From positions 610,001 to 674,000 of the forward strand of contig BROG01000226.1 of the NCBI GenBank assembly GCA_030159075.1: a DNA stretch of 64,000 bases, in the 5' to 3' direction. Below are positions 36,101 to 48,100 of the stretch, one piece after another (the stretch's first letter is position 1; every line of letters begins with the position of its first letter). The position numbers and the translations under genes were made by a program. A model generated the notes under the pieces. It saw only the letters and a list, made by a program, of their open reading frames with translations, did not search any database and had not been told where the DNA came from. The DNA comes from Atrina japonica (Eukaryota > Mollusca > Bivalvia > Pterioida > Pinnidae).

Positions 36101-39100
36101 AGATTTTTTTTCTCATTCCTCCACTGATGAATTTTGTTTTAACTCTTGCAGAGATCCTAATGTGCTGGTAGAGTGTGAATCTTTTAAGAATTTAGGAAAA
36201 ATTCAGCCATTTTCTGTCTCCATGGCAACTAATGCAATGATACTCATGGTATGTATTATATATCTACATGTGTGTGCATGTGGTATGTGTGTATTTGCAT
36301 GGTGTGTGTATTTGTGTACTGATTTGTGTCAATGACTGAGGAGAAAATGTTAAATAGTTATTGAATTGGTTTGCTTCACCCCTTAAATCAGGGTTCCTAT
36401 GGGTCAGGGAATTTTAAAAGCATGTTTTTTGGTCATGGAATGTCTGGGAATTTTATTCTGAGTCAGGGAAAGTCAGGGAGAAATTAAATATTTTTTATCC
36501 TTTAAGAAATTGATGTTTTTCTGGCTTGAATTTCAAGTCAATTTTCACCAGGAAATGGACCAGAGGCCACCAAAAGACTTCCTATTTTCAAGATTTTTTG
36601 GGGGCGGCATGTCCATGGACCTCCATAGAAGGTCTTCGTACCTGTGGCACTCATGGCATTGAGCCTTCAGCACATTGCAATAGGTTAGGGAAAGGGTGAG
36701 AAAGTCAGGGAAATTTGTTTTGTTATAATTATAGGAACCCTGTAAATGCAGTCCAGATTGCTGCATTTGGAAGGTTACAAAATTTTATTTAGTTGACTGC
36801 CACTGCAATCATAGATACTGAACTTGCCACAATATATTACCTTGGTCTGTTATTTATTATTACTTTAGTATAAAATAATCAGCTTATACCAAATTACCAG
36901 GCCCTGGTTTTATGTATACTCTCAGGAACACAAATGGTCTATAAGTATTGGCATTGATCCAGTGGCCCTAGTCTCAGGAACACAAATGGTTTTATTGTGA
37001 TAGTGGCCCTAACTCTCAGGAACACAAATGGTCTATAAGTATTGGCATTGACCCAGTGGCCCTGGTATTCTCAGGAACACAAATGGTCTGTATTGGCATT
37101 GATCCTGGCCCTCAGGAACACAAATGGTCTATAAGTATTGGCATTGATCCAGTGGCCCTGGTTTTATGTATACTCTGAGGAACACAAATGGTCTATAAGT
37201 ATTGGCATTGATCTAGTGGCCCTGGTTTTATGTATACTCTCAGGAACACAAATGGTCTATAAGTATTGGCATTGATCCAGTGGCCCTGGTTTTATGTATA
37301 CTCTCAGGAACACAAATGGTCTATAAGTATTGGCATTGATCCAGTGGCCCTGGTTTTATGTATACTCTCAGGAACACAAATGGTCTATAAGTATTGGCAT
37401 TGATCCAGTGCATGTATACTCTCAGGAACACAAATGGCCCTGGTTTTATGTATACTCTCAGGAACACAAATGGTCTATAAGTATTTGTGGCCCATTGATA
37501 CTCAGTGGCCCACTAAATGGTTTTATGGCATATGATCCAGTGGCCCTCTCAGGAACACAAATGGTCTATAAGTATTGGCATTGATCCAGTGGCCCTGGTT
37601 TTATGTATACTCTCAGGAACACAAATGGTCTATAAGTATTGGCATTGACCCAGTGGTTGTAAATATTATAAACAAAATACCAAAGTTATGGTTTTGCAAA
37701 AAAGGTCAAAACAAATGCTCATAATGATCATTTCTGTCAATAAGACGTCATAGGTTTACCTCAAATTTGAACTAGATACCGAGTTAGGAAACAAACAATG
37801 GTATCATACAAGTCCAGAGGATAGCCTAAATGTATTCTTAAATTCATCTAAGAGTTAACACTATCAAAATGACTATCTTAGCTTTAGAGGAGTTTAGAAT
37901 TTAAACAGATTCTCTTCTGGAAACCTCTTCTTTGGCAAAGAAATCACGACATGAAAAAGCCACCATTTCTCTCTAGATGAGATTGAACAATATATCTCAT
38001 TATGAAATTCAATGTCCTCCAAAGGGAAGTATCTTTATGTGAAAAAACAGCAAACACACTCTAAATTCACAAATTTTTGCCCCCTTATTGTGAATATAAT
38101 TTGTTGTCGTCTTTCACTTGATTAAGGCCAAGGGGCTGAAAATTTGTAAATTTAGAGTGTCTTTACTGTTTTTTCACATATCTCATTATATAATTGTATT
38201 CTTTATAATTTGTGCGATATTTTGAAGTCTATATAAATAAAGTTTGACTTATTTTGCAGGACTTTCACAGTCATGTGACCACCAGTGAGGTTGTGGGGTA
38301 CCTCGGGGGTAAATGGGACCAAACCAATCAGCGTAAGTTTTGAGTTGAGATCAAAGGTTGGGGTCATATTGTTTTTGGTATGTTTGCAACATTGTGGTTT
38401 CTTTCTGATAACTTTAGTTTCTTTCCTCAAATAAATATTTAGTGTCTTACTCACTGGTATCTTGGATAAGTTTGATTATGGCCAAAATTTGGCAAAAATT
38501 ACCAGAGTTATGGGACTTGAAATTTTCATAAAGGACTCGGCTCACAGGGGCATAGTGTCTTTTAAACATATCTTGATTATTTTTAGGATAATCTTTATCT
38601 CATTGTGGCATGTATTTGTATGAGCAACAGAGTTATGTCACTTCTTTAACAAAAGCCGACATTCTGTTATATTATTATAAGTGGCTTATGAGGAGGACAC
38701 ACATTTGGCAGACAGAAAATTTCTGAATTTTGGGCACTGTAAGCAGGTGCCGCTTTAACCAAAGGCAAACAATTTGTTTTATCACATATTCTACAGTGGA
38801 ACCCATCTTGAATGACCACTGTCATAAAAGACCACCTGTCTTCAGAGACCACTGTCTTAAAAGACAACATGTCTTGAGAGACAACTGTCATAAAAGACCA
38901 CCTGTCTTGACAGACCTCTGTCGTAAAAGACCACCTGTCTTTAGAGACCACTATTGTAAAAGACCACCTGTCTTGAGATACCAGTCGTAAAAGACCACCT
39001 GTCTTGGGGGACCACTTTCGTAAAAGACCACCTGTCTTGAGAGACCACTGTCGTAAAAGACCACTTGAGAGACCACTGTCATAAAAGACCACCTGTCTTG

Positions 39101-42100
39101 AGATACCAGTCGTAAAAGACCACCTGTCTTGGGGGACCACTTTCGTAAAAGACCACCTGTCTTGAGAGACCACTGTCGTAAAAGACCACTTGAGAGACCA
39201 CTGTCATAAAAGACCACCTGTCTTGAGAAACCACTGTCATAAAAGACCACCTCTCTTGAGAGACCACTGTTGTAAAAGACCACCTGTCTTGAGAGATCCA
39301 TCTCGTGAAAGACCGACTGTCTTGAGAGACCACTGTCATAAAAGACCATCTGTCTTGGGTGACCACATTCTCAAAACCACTTGGTTCAATAATCCTTTGA
39401 ATAAAGCCTCTTTTGAGAGACCAATTGTCTTGTAAGACCACATTTCAGTGGCAGAAAGGGATGGTCTCTCAAGACAGATTCCTCTGTACCCCAAGCTTCT
39501 AACTTTTAGTGCTACAGTCGTAAAGCACTCATTTTACACGTTGAAAAATTCTTGTGATCTTTTTCGTTGAAAAACTCCCCATCCGTTGTCCAGCATCCAT
39601 CTGTAAACTTTTCATATTTTCGATTTCTTCTCTGAAACCACTGAAGGGATTTTGACGAAACTTAACAGGAAGCAAGTGCAGGTCCTCTATCAAGTTTGTA
39701 GTTTTCAGCCAGATTGGCCCGGGGTGTATCCAGGGTGGGGCAGAATAGGTCCCAAAAGGTATCCCTCTTTAAAAATCTTCTTCTCCAGAACCACTGCATG
39801 AATTGAAAAATGGATTGCTGCTGAGTGATATACATGGATGTATGATTCAAGTTTGTATTTTTCATAGAAAACGGAATATTAATTTTTGACGTGTAATTGA
39901 TGTCTTTTCAAAATTGTCATTTTCATTCATTTTTGCATGATTTCCTCGATTATCTCCCCTTGTATTCACTTTGCTGCATTCATTTAAAGTGTTTTACTTG
40001 TAATTAGGTGAAGAAATGTTTTTCTGCAAGAATATTGTCGAATTTTAGTTTCTAGAATTTTTTTATGAATTTTTAAGACTCCAAAAAGAGGGATAGGTGT
40101 GCATTTTTCTTACTATCAGCTTTTGTTTCAAAAACATTTAAGTAATTTTAATGAATCTTAATAGGAAGCAAGGTTCTCTACCAAATTTAGTTTTCAGCTA
40201 GATCAGCCCTCTGTTGGATCGGGGGTGGGGCAAAATAGGTCACATAAGATACCCCTCTTTAAAAATCTTCTTTTCCAGAACTGCTGCATGAATTGAAAAA
40301 CAGATTGTTTTTGAGTGATCTACATGAATGTATGATTCAAGTTTGTACTTTTCATAGAAATCAGAATATCAATTTTTGATGTGTTTTTGAGGTCTTTTCA
40401 GACTTTAACATTTTCATTCATTTTTACATGATTTCCTCAATTATCTCCCCTCCTCGTTCATTATATTTCATGTGTTTTACTTGTATATAGGTGAAGAAAT
40501 GTTTTTCTGCAGGAAATGAGCTGAAATTTTCAGATATTTTTATTAATTTCTTAAAACAACTATACTCATTTTTCTTGGCCAGATCAGCCTACATATACAT
40601 ATTCTTCTTGGTCTTCTTTCCACATTTGTAGATGGTTCTCAGGTGAGCAACTGAGGTCCTCTTGCTCCTCTATTTTAAATATTATTATTATTAATGTTTT
40701 AAATCTGGCTGAGAAATTTTCATTATATAGAGATGTCATTTAGATTTGATATGATGTAATTTGCCATCTAGATTCTAAATGATCTGGCCTGTCTCAGTTG
40801 GTAGCACGCTCGTCTCTTGATCGTGAGGTCATGAGTTCAAGTCCAGCTGGCCACAGGTAGGATTCCTGTCCTTTGAATGAGACAGTAAAAATCAAGGTCC
40901 CTTGTCACAGTAGGTGTTGGCACGATAAAGAACCCTCACTGCTCAATGGGCATAAGTCCCGAGCATAGACCAAACTTTGAAGCCCTTCTCTGGCATTAGT
41001 GACATCTCCATATGAGTGAAAGATTCGTGAGTGGGACATTTAACAACAATACAACCAACCAAAATCTATATGATGTAAATTCTCCTGACCAGTGTGGTAG
41101 ATATTATATGATGTAATTTGTCATGTAGATTTTATATGATGTACTTTATCATGTAGATGTTCATTCTTCATATATTTGTCCATTTCAGATTTAAGCATTT
41201 TGCATGCGTATCCTTGCAGATGTCGACTGGCAGACAGTCACAGAGCAGCTAAAGTAGAAGAAGAGGTGGGTACTATAGACATAGAAGCACTTGATTTGTT
41301 ATATTTTAGCCATTTTGGAGCATTAGAATAGTTGATGTTTTTACTTCAAAGAGCAAAGATCCAAGGTGAGGTGGGGCTTCTGTTTATGGTCTGTTAATTT
41401 TCAATATACACACTAACATGATACAGTGAAACCTGTCTGGAATGGCCGACCATTCTGCCACTGATGTATCTTCTTACACGACAAGTGGTCTCTCAAAAAA
41501 GGTTTCACTTAAAGGATTGTTTAACTGCGTGTCTTTGGGCATGTGGTCTCTTAAAGCAGGTCTTTTATGAGAGGGGTCTCTCGAGACAGGTGGTCTTTCA
41601 CGAGAGTGGTCTTTCAAGATATGTGGTCTTTCATGAGATGGATCTCTCAAGATAAGTTGCCTCTTAAGATGTGTACCCCATATGTAAACCATAATAGACT
41701 GGAATAAAACAGCAGAAATGAGGGTATACCATTTAGAAACTTGGGGATGAAAGGGAAAAAGAGAATGAATTGGTTTATGATTTTTTTATCTCTTTATAAT
41801 GTCAAAACAAAATGCCGCTCTTCCCTTTATTTTCATAGTTTTGACCCCATGTTGATTATATTTTTGGTCTCCACTATAACTTATGTATATAACCTATGTA
41901 TATATGAATACCACAACATGATGTACTGGTAGTCTGGGTCATTATGATGTACTGGTAGTCTGGGTCATTATGATGTACTGGTAGTCTGGATCATTATGAT
42001 GTATTGGTAGTCTGGATCATTATGATGTACTGGTAGTCTAGGTCATTATGATGTACTGGTAGTCTGGGTCATTATGATGTACTGGTAGTCTGGGTCATTA

Positions 42101-45100
42101 TGATGTTCTAGTAGTCTGGGTCATTATGATGTTCTGGTAGTCTGGGTCATTATGATGTACTGGTAGTCTGGGTCATTATGATGTACTGGTAGTCTGGGTC
42201 ATTATGATGTACTGGTAGTCTGGGTCATTATGATGTACTGGTAGTCTGGGTCATTATGATGTACTGGTAGTCTGGGTCATTATGATGTACTGGTAGTCTG
42301 GGTCTTCATGATGTACTGGTAGTCTGGGTCATTATGATGTACTGGTAGTCTAGGTCATTATGATGTACTGGTAGTCTGGATCATTATGATGTACTGGTAG
42401 TCTGGATCATTATGATGTACTAGTTGTCTGGCATACAGAAGGTTGGTACATTTATTAACAGAGTTATCCCCCTTTGTTGATAACAAATATTTTCCTATCC
42501 TTATATATGGTCACCTTACATAATGCAGATACATAAAATAGTGAAAGTTTTATGTACAGAAATTGCACTCTTACAATCTTTAGTTTTAGAGTTATTCCCC
42601 TTTACTGATGTTTTTTTTTCCATATGTCTTATCACAGTCATTTTATTTACCCAGGATCACACATTTTTGTGCAAATACACATTTTAGAACGGAAGGGGGG
42701 GGTTCAAGTGAAATTTTCAGATAGATGTTCCTTATTGCTGATTTATATGGAATGGACTGTTCAAATTAGCCTTGTTATAGGTCACTCAAGTTTGTTTCTG
42801 TTTATTGTACTGCACAATGTGATGGACATTATTTAAGTATGGTAGGTCAAGTGTGATCAATTTTGGTTGTACAATTTCTAAGGTAATGACAACAGAAGTA
42901 TCAAATAACCTAACCCTGCATCCAGCGATTTTAGTTTAGATATGGGTGATTAAGATGGACCTTTCATCCTCGTGTCATCAATCGGTATGAATGACTTTCA
43001 CATTTCATTTCAGATTCGTCAAGCTATGCAAATGTCTGGTTTATCATTGGTTGGCTGGTATCACAGTCATCCTTTCTGCCAGTCGGACCCTTCTGTAAAA
43101 GATATAGACTGTCAGATGTCATATCAGCTGAGAATGAAGGGATCAGGTTCTACATATTTTCCTTGTATTGGACTCATCATAGGTAAGTATTGTAAATGTG
43201 GAAATTTGTGCATGTGATGAAGAGTTTTTTGCATAAATCGCACACATGCATGTACCAGCCCCACAGTTGTGCTAAGAATTATTGTAAATATACAGTAAGT
43301 TGTGACATCGCATAAAAAAACCCATGTGTATGGTTTGATTAAGAAAGTCGTATAATAAACAACACACAAAAATATCCTAGTTTACAGTAGTCATTCATTT
43401 TTTAGTTAGGAAGTGAAACTGGCTTACAACTACCATCATTTTTCTGATAGTTATACCTACCAATAGAATTTTCCCATGATCAAACATACTTTATGTTATT
43501 CATGATAAAACATACTTGATGTTATTCATGATAAAACATACTTTATGTTATTCATGGCCATGACACTAAAATGTCAGAACATGAATTTTTAGTTAAAAAA
43601 TAATGTGATACAACATTCTAATGCACTCTATTTGTTACGTTCTATTTCATTGGTCAATGACATTGAAAACTTGCGGGGGATTCATGTTTCACTGCTTGTT
43701 TTATGTCATCACATAGACCATCTTTGATGCACTTGTTGAACGTTACTTTTTACATATTTTTTAGTACAATGTATATTGAAACATTTTTTCAGTGTCTAGA
43801 GTTCATTGCTTCAAATATGAAACAAAAAATATATCATTTCACCAATTTTGTCAATAAATCGGTATTGAAATGATTAAATACAAATGATAAATCAGTAACT
43901 ACAGTAAAACCTTGTTCCAGCATAAGTCAACGCTTTAGGTTGTTTCTGACATTAAAATGCTAATTTAAAATATGTAGGCATTATAATAGAGTTACCCCGT
44001 GATTGTTTTACGAAAACTGACAGGGTATCGGCGATTCTCCTGTCAGAAATATCCATTTCAGTTTACTTAAAACAGTCACATGGTAACCCCTGAATACAAA
44101 CATATCACATTCGAATTATTAAGAGTAGTTTATGATCAGTAGATTTTGTGTAGAATTTGGATAGCCTTTATTCTACCTATCAGCTGCTTATTACAACATC
44201 AATCTCAACATTTATGCAAAAACGATAGAATGTATACTGGTTGAGGACCAATAGCTGGCTAGGGTCAGTAGCAGGCTATTGCATTATTTTTGCTATATAG
44301 AACTTGATTTTGTGGGATTTTTTTAGATCATTCATCAGATGTTAGATTCTTCCCAAACAGAAGGGAAAAAATATTGTTGTGGTACATACTAAAGACGAAA
44401 AAAAAAAAAAACTGTATAACTGGCTACTTGTTCTGACTGGCAACTGGTCGTAGTGGAATTTCATATTTTTGAAGTTCGTGAGAAAAAATTGTTTACTTCT
44501 AGATATCCAGAATTCAAAATACCAAAATTTTAATGAACATTTTATTAGTTCCGTAAAAATCAGGACGGGTTGTTCAAATTTGACATACCCATAATTCCAA
44601 CTGATCCAATTTGGACATAATGAGATGTCACTGTAATTATTTAGCACTGTGTATATTATGTCTGGAGACTTATACCTAGTATAGAGTGAGTCTTTATCTT
44701 TCAGCTCCGTACAACAGACAGAGGTTAAAGAAAGATTCTGTGTTCAGGATGTTCATGGTGATGCCCCCTCTGGAAGTAAGTATCTCATACAGTCTTCAAT
44801 TATTTGCTCCACCTTACATGTTCCTATGATTGGCAAGTTGTGTATAGTGTGAATAGTGAGGTTTGTTTTGTATTGTTTAGGATGTAGGTAGGAGGTTTGT
44901 GATTTTGTAGTTTATAGGATGTTGGTAGGAAATTAGTGATCATTAAGTTTATAAGTTGTAGGTGGGAAGTTAGTGTGTATGTAGTATATAGGATGTATAT
45001 AGGAAGTTAGCGTGTATGTGGTGTATAGGGTGTATATAGGAAATTAGTGTGAATGTGGTGTATAGGATGTAGCTAGGAGGTTAGTGTGTATGTGGTGTAT

Positions 45101-48100
45101 AGGATGTAGGTAGGAAGTTAGTGTGTATGCAGTGTATAGGATGTAGGTAGGAAGTTAGTAATTGTGTATAGGATGTAGCTAGGAGGTTAGTGTGTATGTG
45201 GTGTATAGGATGTAGGTAGGAAGTAGTGTATATGTGGTGTATAGGATGTAGGAAGTAGGTGAAGTTGGTGTGGATGTATGCAGTGTAGTAATGGGATGTA
45301 GGTAGGAAGTTAGTAATTGTATAGGATGTAGCTAGTAGGTTTGTGTGTATGTAGTGTATAGGATGTAGCTAGGAAGTTTGTGTGTATGTGGTGTATAGGA
45401 TGTAGGTAGGAAGTTAGTAATTGTATAGGATGTAGCTAGTAGGTTTGTGTGTATGTAGTGTATAGGATGTAGCTAGGAAGTTTGTGTATGTGGTGAATAG
45501 GATGCAGGTAGGAAGTTATAGGATGTAGCTAGGAAGTTAGTGTGAATGTGGTGTATAGGATGCAGGTAGGAAATTAGTGTGTATGCAGTGTATAGGATGT
45601 ATATAAGAAGTTAGTGATTGTGTAGTGTATAGGATGTAGTTAGGAAATTAGTGATTATTTAGTTTATAGGTTGTAGGTAGGAAGTTAGTGTTTATGTAGT
45701 GTACAGGATGTAGGTAGGATGTCAGCGAGTGTATAGGATGTAGGTAGGATGTCAGCGAGTGTATAGGATGTAGGTGGGAGGGTAGTGTGTATTTATATAT
45801 TTAGTAAATATATATTGAGATAAACTTGTAAAATGTATGTGTAAACTGTGTAGCATTAAAAGTTTGTTGGAGACGAAATATAGACATTGAATGTAAACAT
45901 GTAACTATCTATTTTTCACTTTTCTATTTCAGAGTGAACCTTCGGAGTTTGGGATTCCAATGATTGTTAAGTACTCTGTAAAACAAAACCCATCAGTAAC
46001 AGAAGAGCTACTCAGTGAAATGGTCAGCATGCTTTACATTGAGAACAAGTACTATGTCCACAAGCTTTTGGGAATGGGGCCTGGACCTATAGAATTGGGA
46101 ATTTTAGCAACAGTTTATTGAAATTGGTAAAATCTAAAATACACAAAACTGTTTGAAAATACAAGGCTCTCTTCAAATTCATTGTCATTTGACTTAATTT
46201 GGGAAATTTTGACTGCAAATTGGGGAAAATGTACTTTTTTGCTTTGGGAATTTCTGCCGATATTATATTGGTTATTTCTATGGATTTTTAAATAGAAAAA
46301 GTATCAATAAGACCTTTTTTTTAAACCTTTAAAATTTGGAGTTTTGATAAAGTAAAACAGCCATATATTGTCACACATACATTTTAAAGGTAAATTTTTA
46401 ATTCAGAATTACCAAATGTTTTATCACAGAAAGAAATAACAGATTTTTACAAAGGCACAGCTGACTGGCTAAAGTTCCGTCAATCTTGGCAGCCCTCCAT
46501 CACATACCTGGAGAAACTGAAGGTAATTCAGAGAGACTCAGTACTAGTACAGAAAGTATATTTATGTCCCCAAAATGGAAGATCAGGGGGCGTATTCTTT
46601 TTGGTTTGTCTGTCTGCCTGTTTTGAAACTTTCAAATAACATTACTGAATTATGGGACTTGGATAACATTTTGAATTGCTCAGCTCTTAAATTTTCTGCA
46701 TTACATCCTGTTTTTTTGTTGTCTACTCTCTTGCCAAGAATGTTTTGTCCCTCCGTGAATTTAAATGTTGTCACTGGCTTTAAGTGAAATGCCACAAATT
46801 TCGACCTGTGCTATGGACTGATGCCAATGCATTGAGGGTTCTTTTACATATCACACAGAGCCATGACATGTAAGTTTGGCTTAAAATTCTGTTAAAGACC
46901 CATGACTTTCACTTCATATGCTGAGAGAAGGGACAGTCACTGCCATTTGGTATGACCTTGTGTGGGAGCCAGTTCTTTCCCAGGGAAAATACTGACTTGT
47001 GAATTGTTTCCCTGGGAATAGAGGGGGACTTGCAGAGAGAGAATTGGCGAGCTAGATTTTGTCCTATTGGGAAACTTTAAACTGAGGGGGATATAATTGG
47101 CTAGCCAGTTTTCCCTATGGGAAAGACCCAAAATAACTCATTATTACCCAATAGATTTCATTCAGCATAAACTCCTAATTATGGTACTTTTAATCAATTT
47201 CATTACTATGATGACATTTTCACCAAGCTTGACCGTTTCACCAAACCTTAGATGTTACCATATAACATTTGCAACACGTGTGGCATGCCAACAGGGACAC
47301 TGACTTCTTCCGGACACTTCCTCCCATCCAGTTTGAGATTCGGAAATTGTTTTTCATGTTGAGACCATTTGTATATCCAATTTGTCATGTTATAATGGAC
47401 TTGGAGTTTCCATTATCCATTTGTATTTCTTTATTTTTACTTTGGAGATGATTTACTGATAATAGATTGGATGGGATATGTTTGTGTCCTTATATCCTGG
47501 TATATTTTTTACTTAAATTCAAAATTCATATTTTGTCTGAATTTTTTCTGTCAATATCAGAAACTGTTAATTCCATTATAGCAACAGTAAATAACATCAT
47601 GTATAAAAACAATAAATAACATCCTGTATAACAGCAGTAAATAACATGTATAACAACAGTAAATAACACCATATATAACAACAGTAAATAACACCATGTA
47701 TAGCAACAGTAAATAACATGTATAACAACAGTAAATAACACCATGTATAGCAACAGTAAATAACATGTATAACAACAGTAAATTACATCATATATAACAA
47801 AAGTAAATAACATCATATATAACAGCAATAAATAACATGTATAACAGCAATGAATAACATGTTTAACAACAATAAATAACATATATAATAACAATAGATA
47901 ACATCATGTATAACAAAAGTAAAGAACATCATGTATAACAACAGTGAGTAACATGTATAACAACAATAAATAACATATAACAACAGTAAATAACATGTAT
48001 AACAACAGTAAATAACATGTATAACTGCACTAAAGTAACATGTATAACAACAGTAAATAGTAACATGTATAACAACAATAAATAACATAACAGTAAATAA

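Noticed and set aside
38260..38280. HSH in DFHSHVTTSE as the zinc motif
   Set aside because: This HxH lacks the following P and SxxD; the true JAMM motif is in exon 11. Exon 9 supplies the catalytic Glu.
38667..39441. Frames of 120-168 codons rich in DRWSF or KRPPV repeats
   Set aside because: Generated on both strands by the internal repeat of the CAGTGGAACC element.
43905..44640. A further TA-flanked element (CAGTAAAACCTTG ... ATGTCACTG)
   Set aside because: Both ends start with CAGT after TA, but they are not convincing inverted copies of each other, so no element is claimed.
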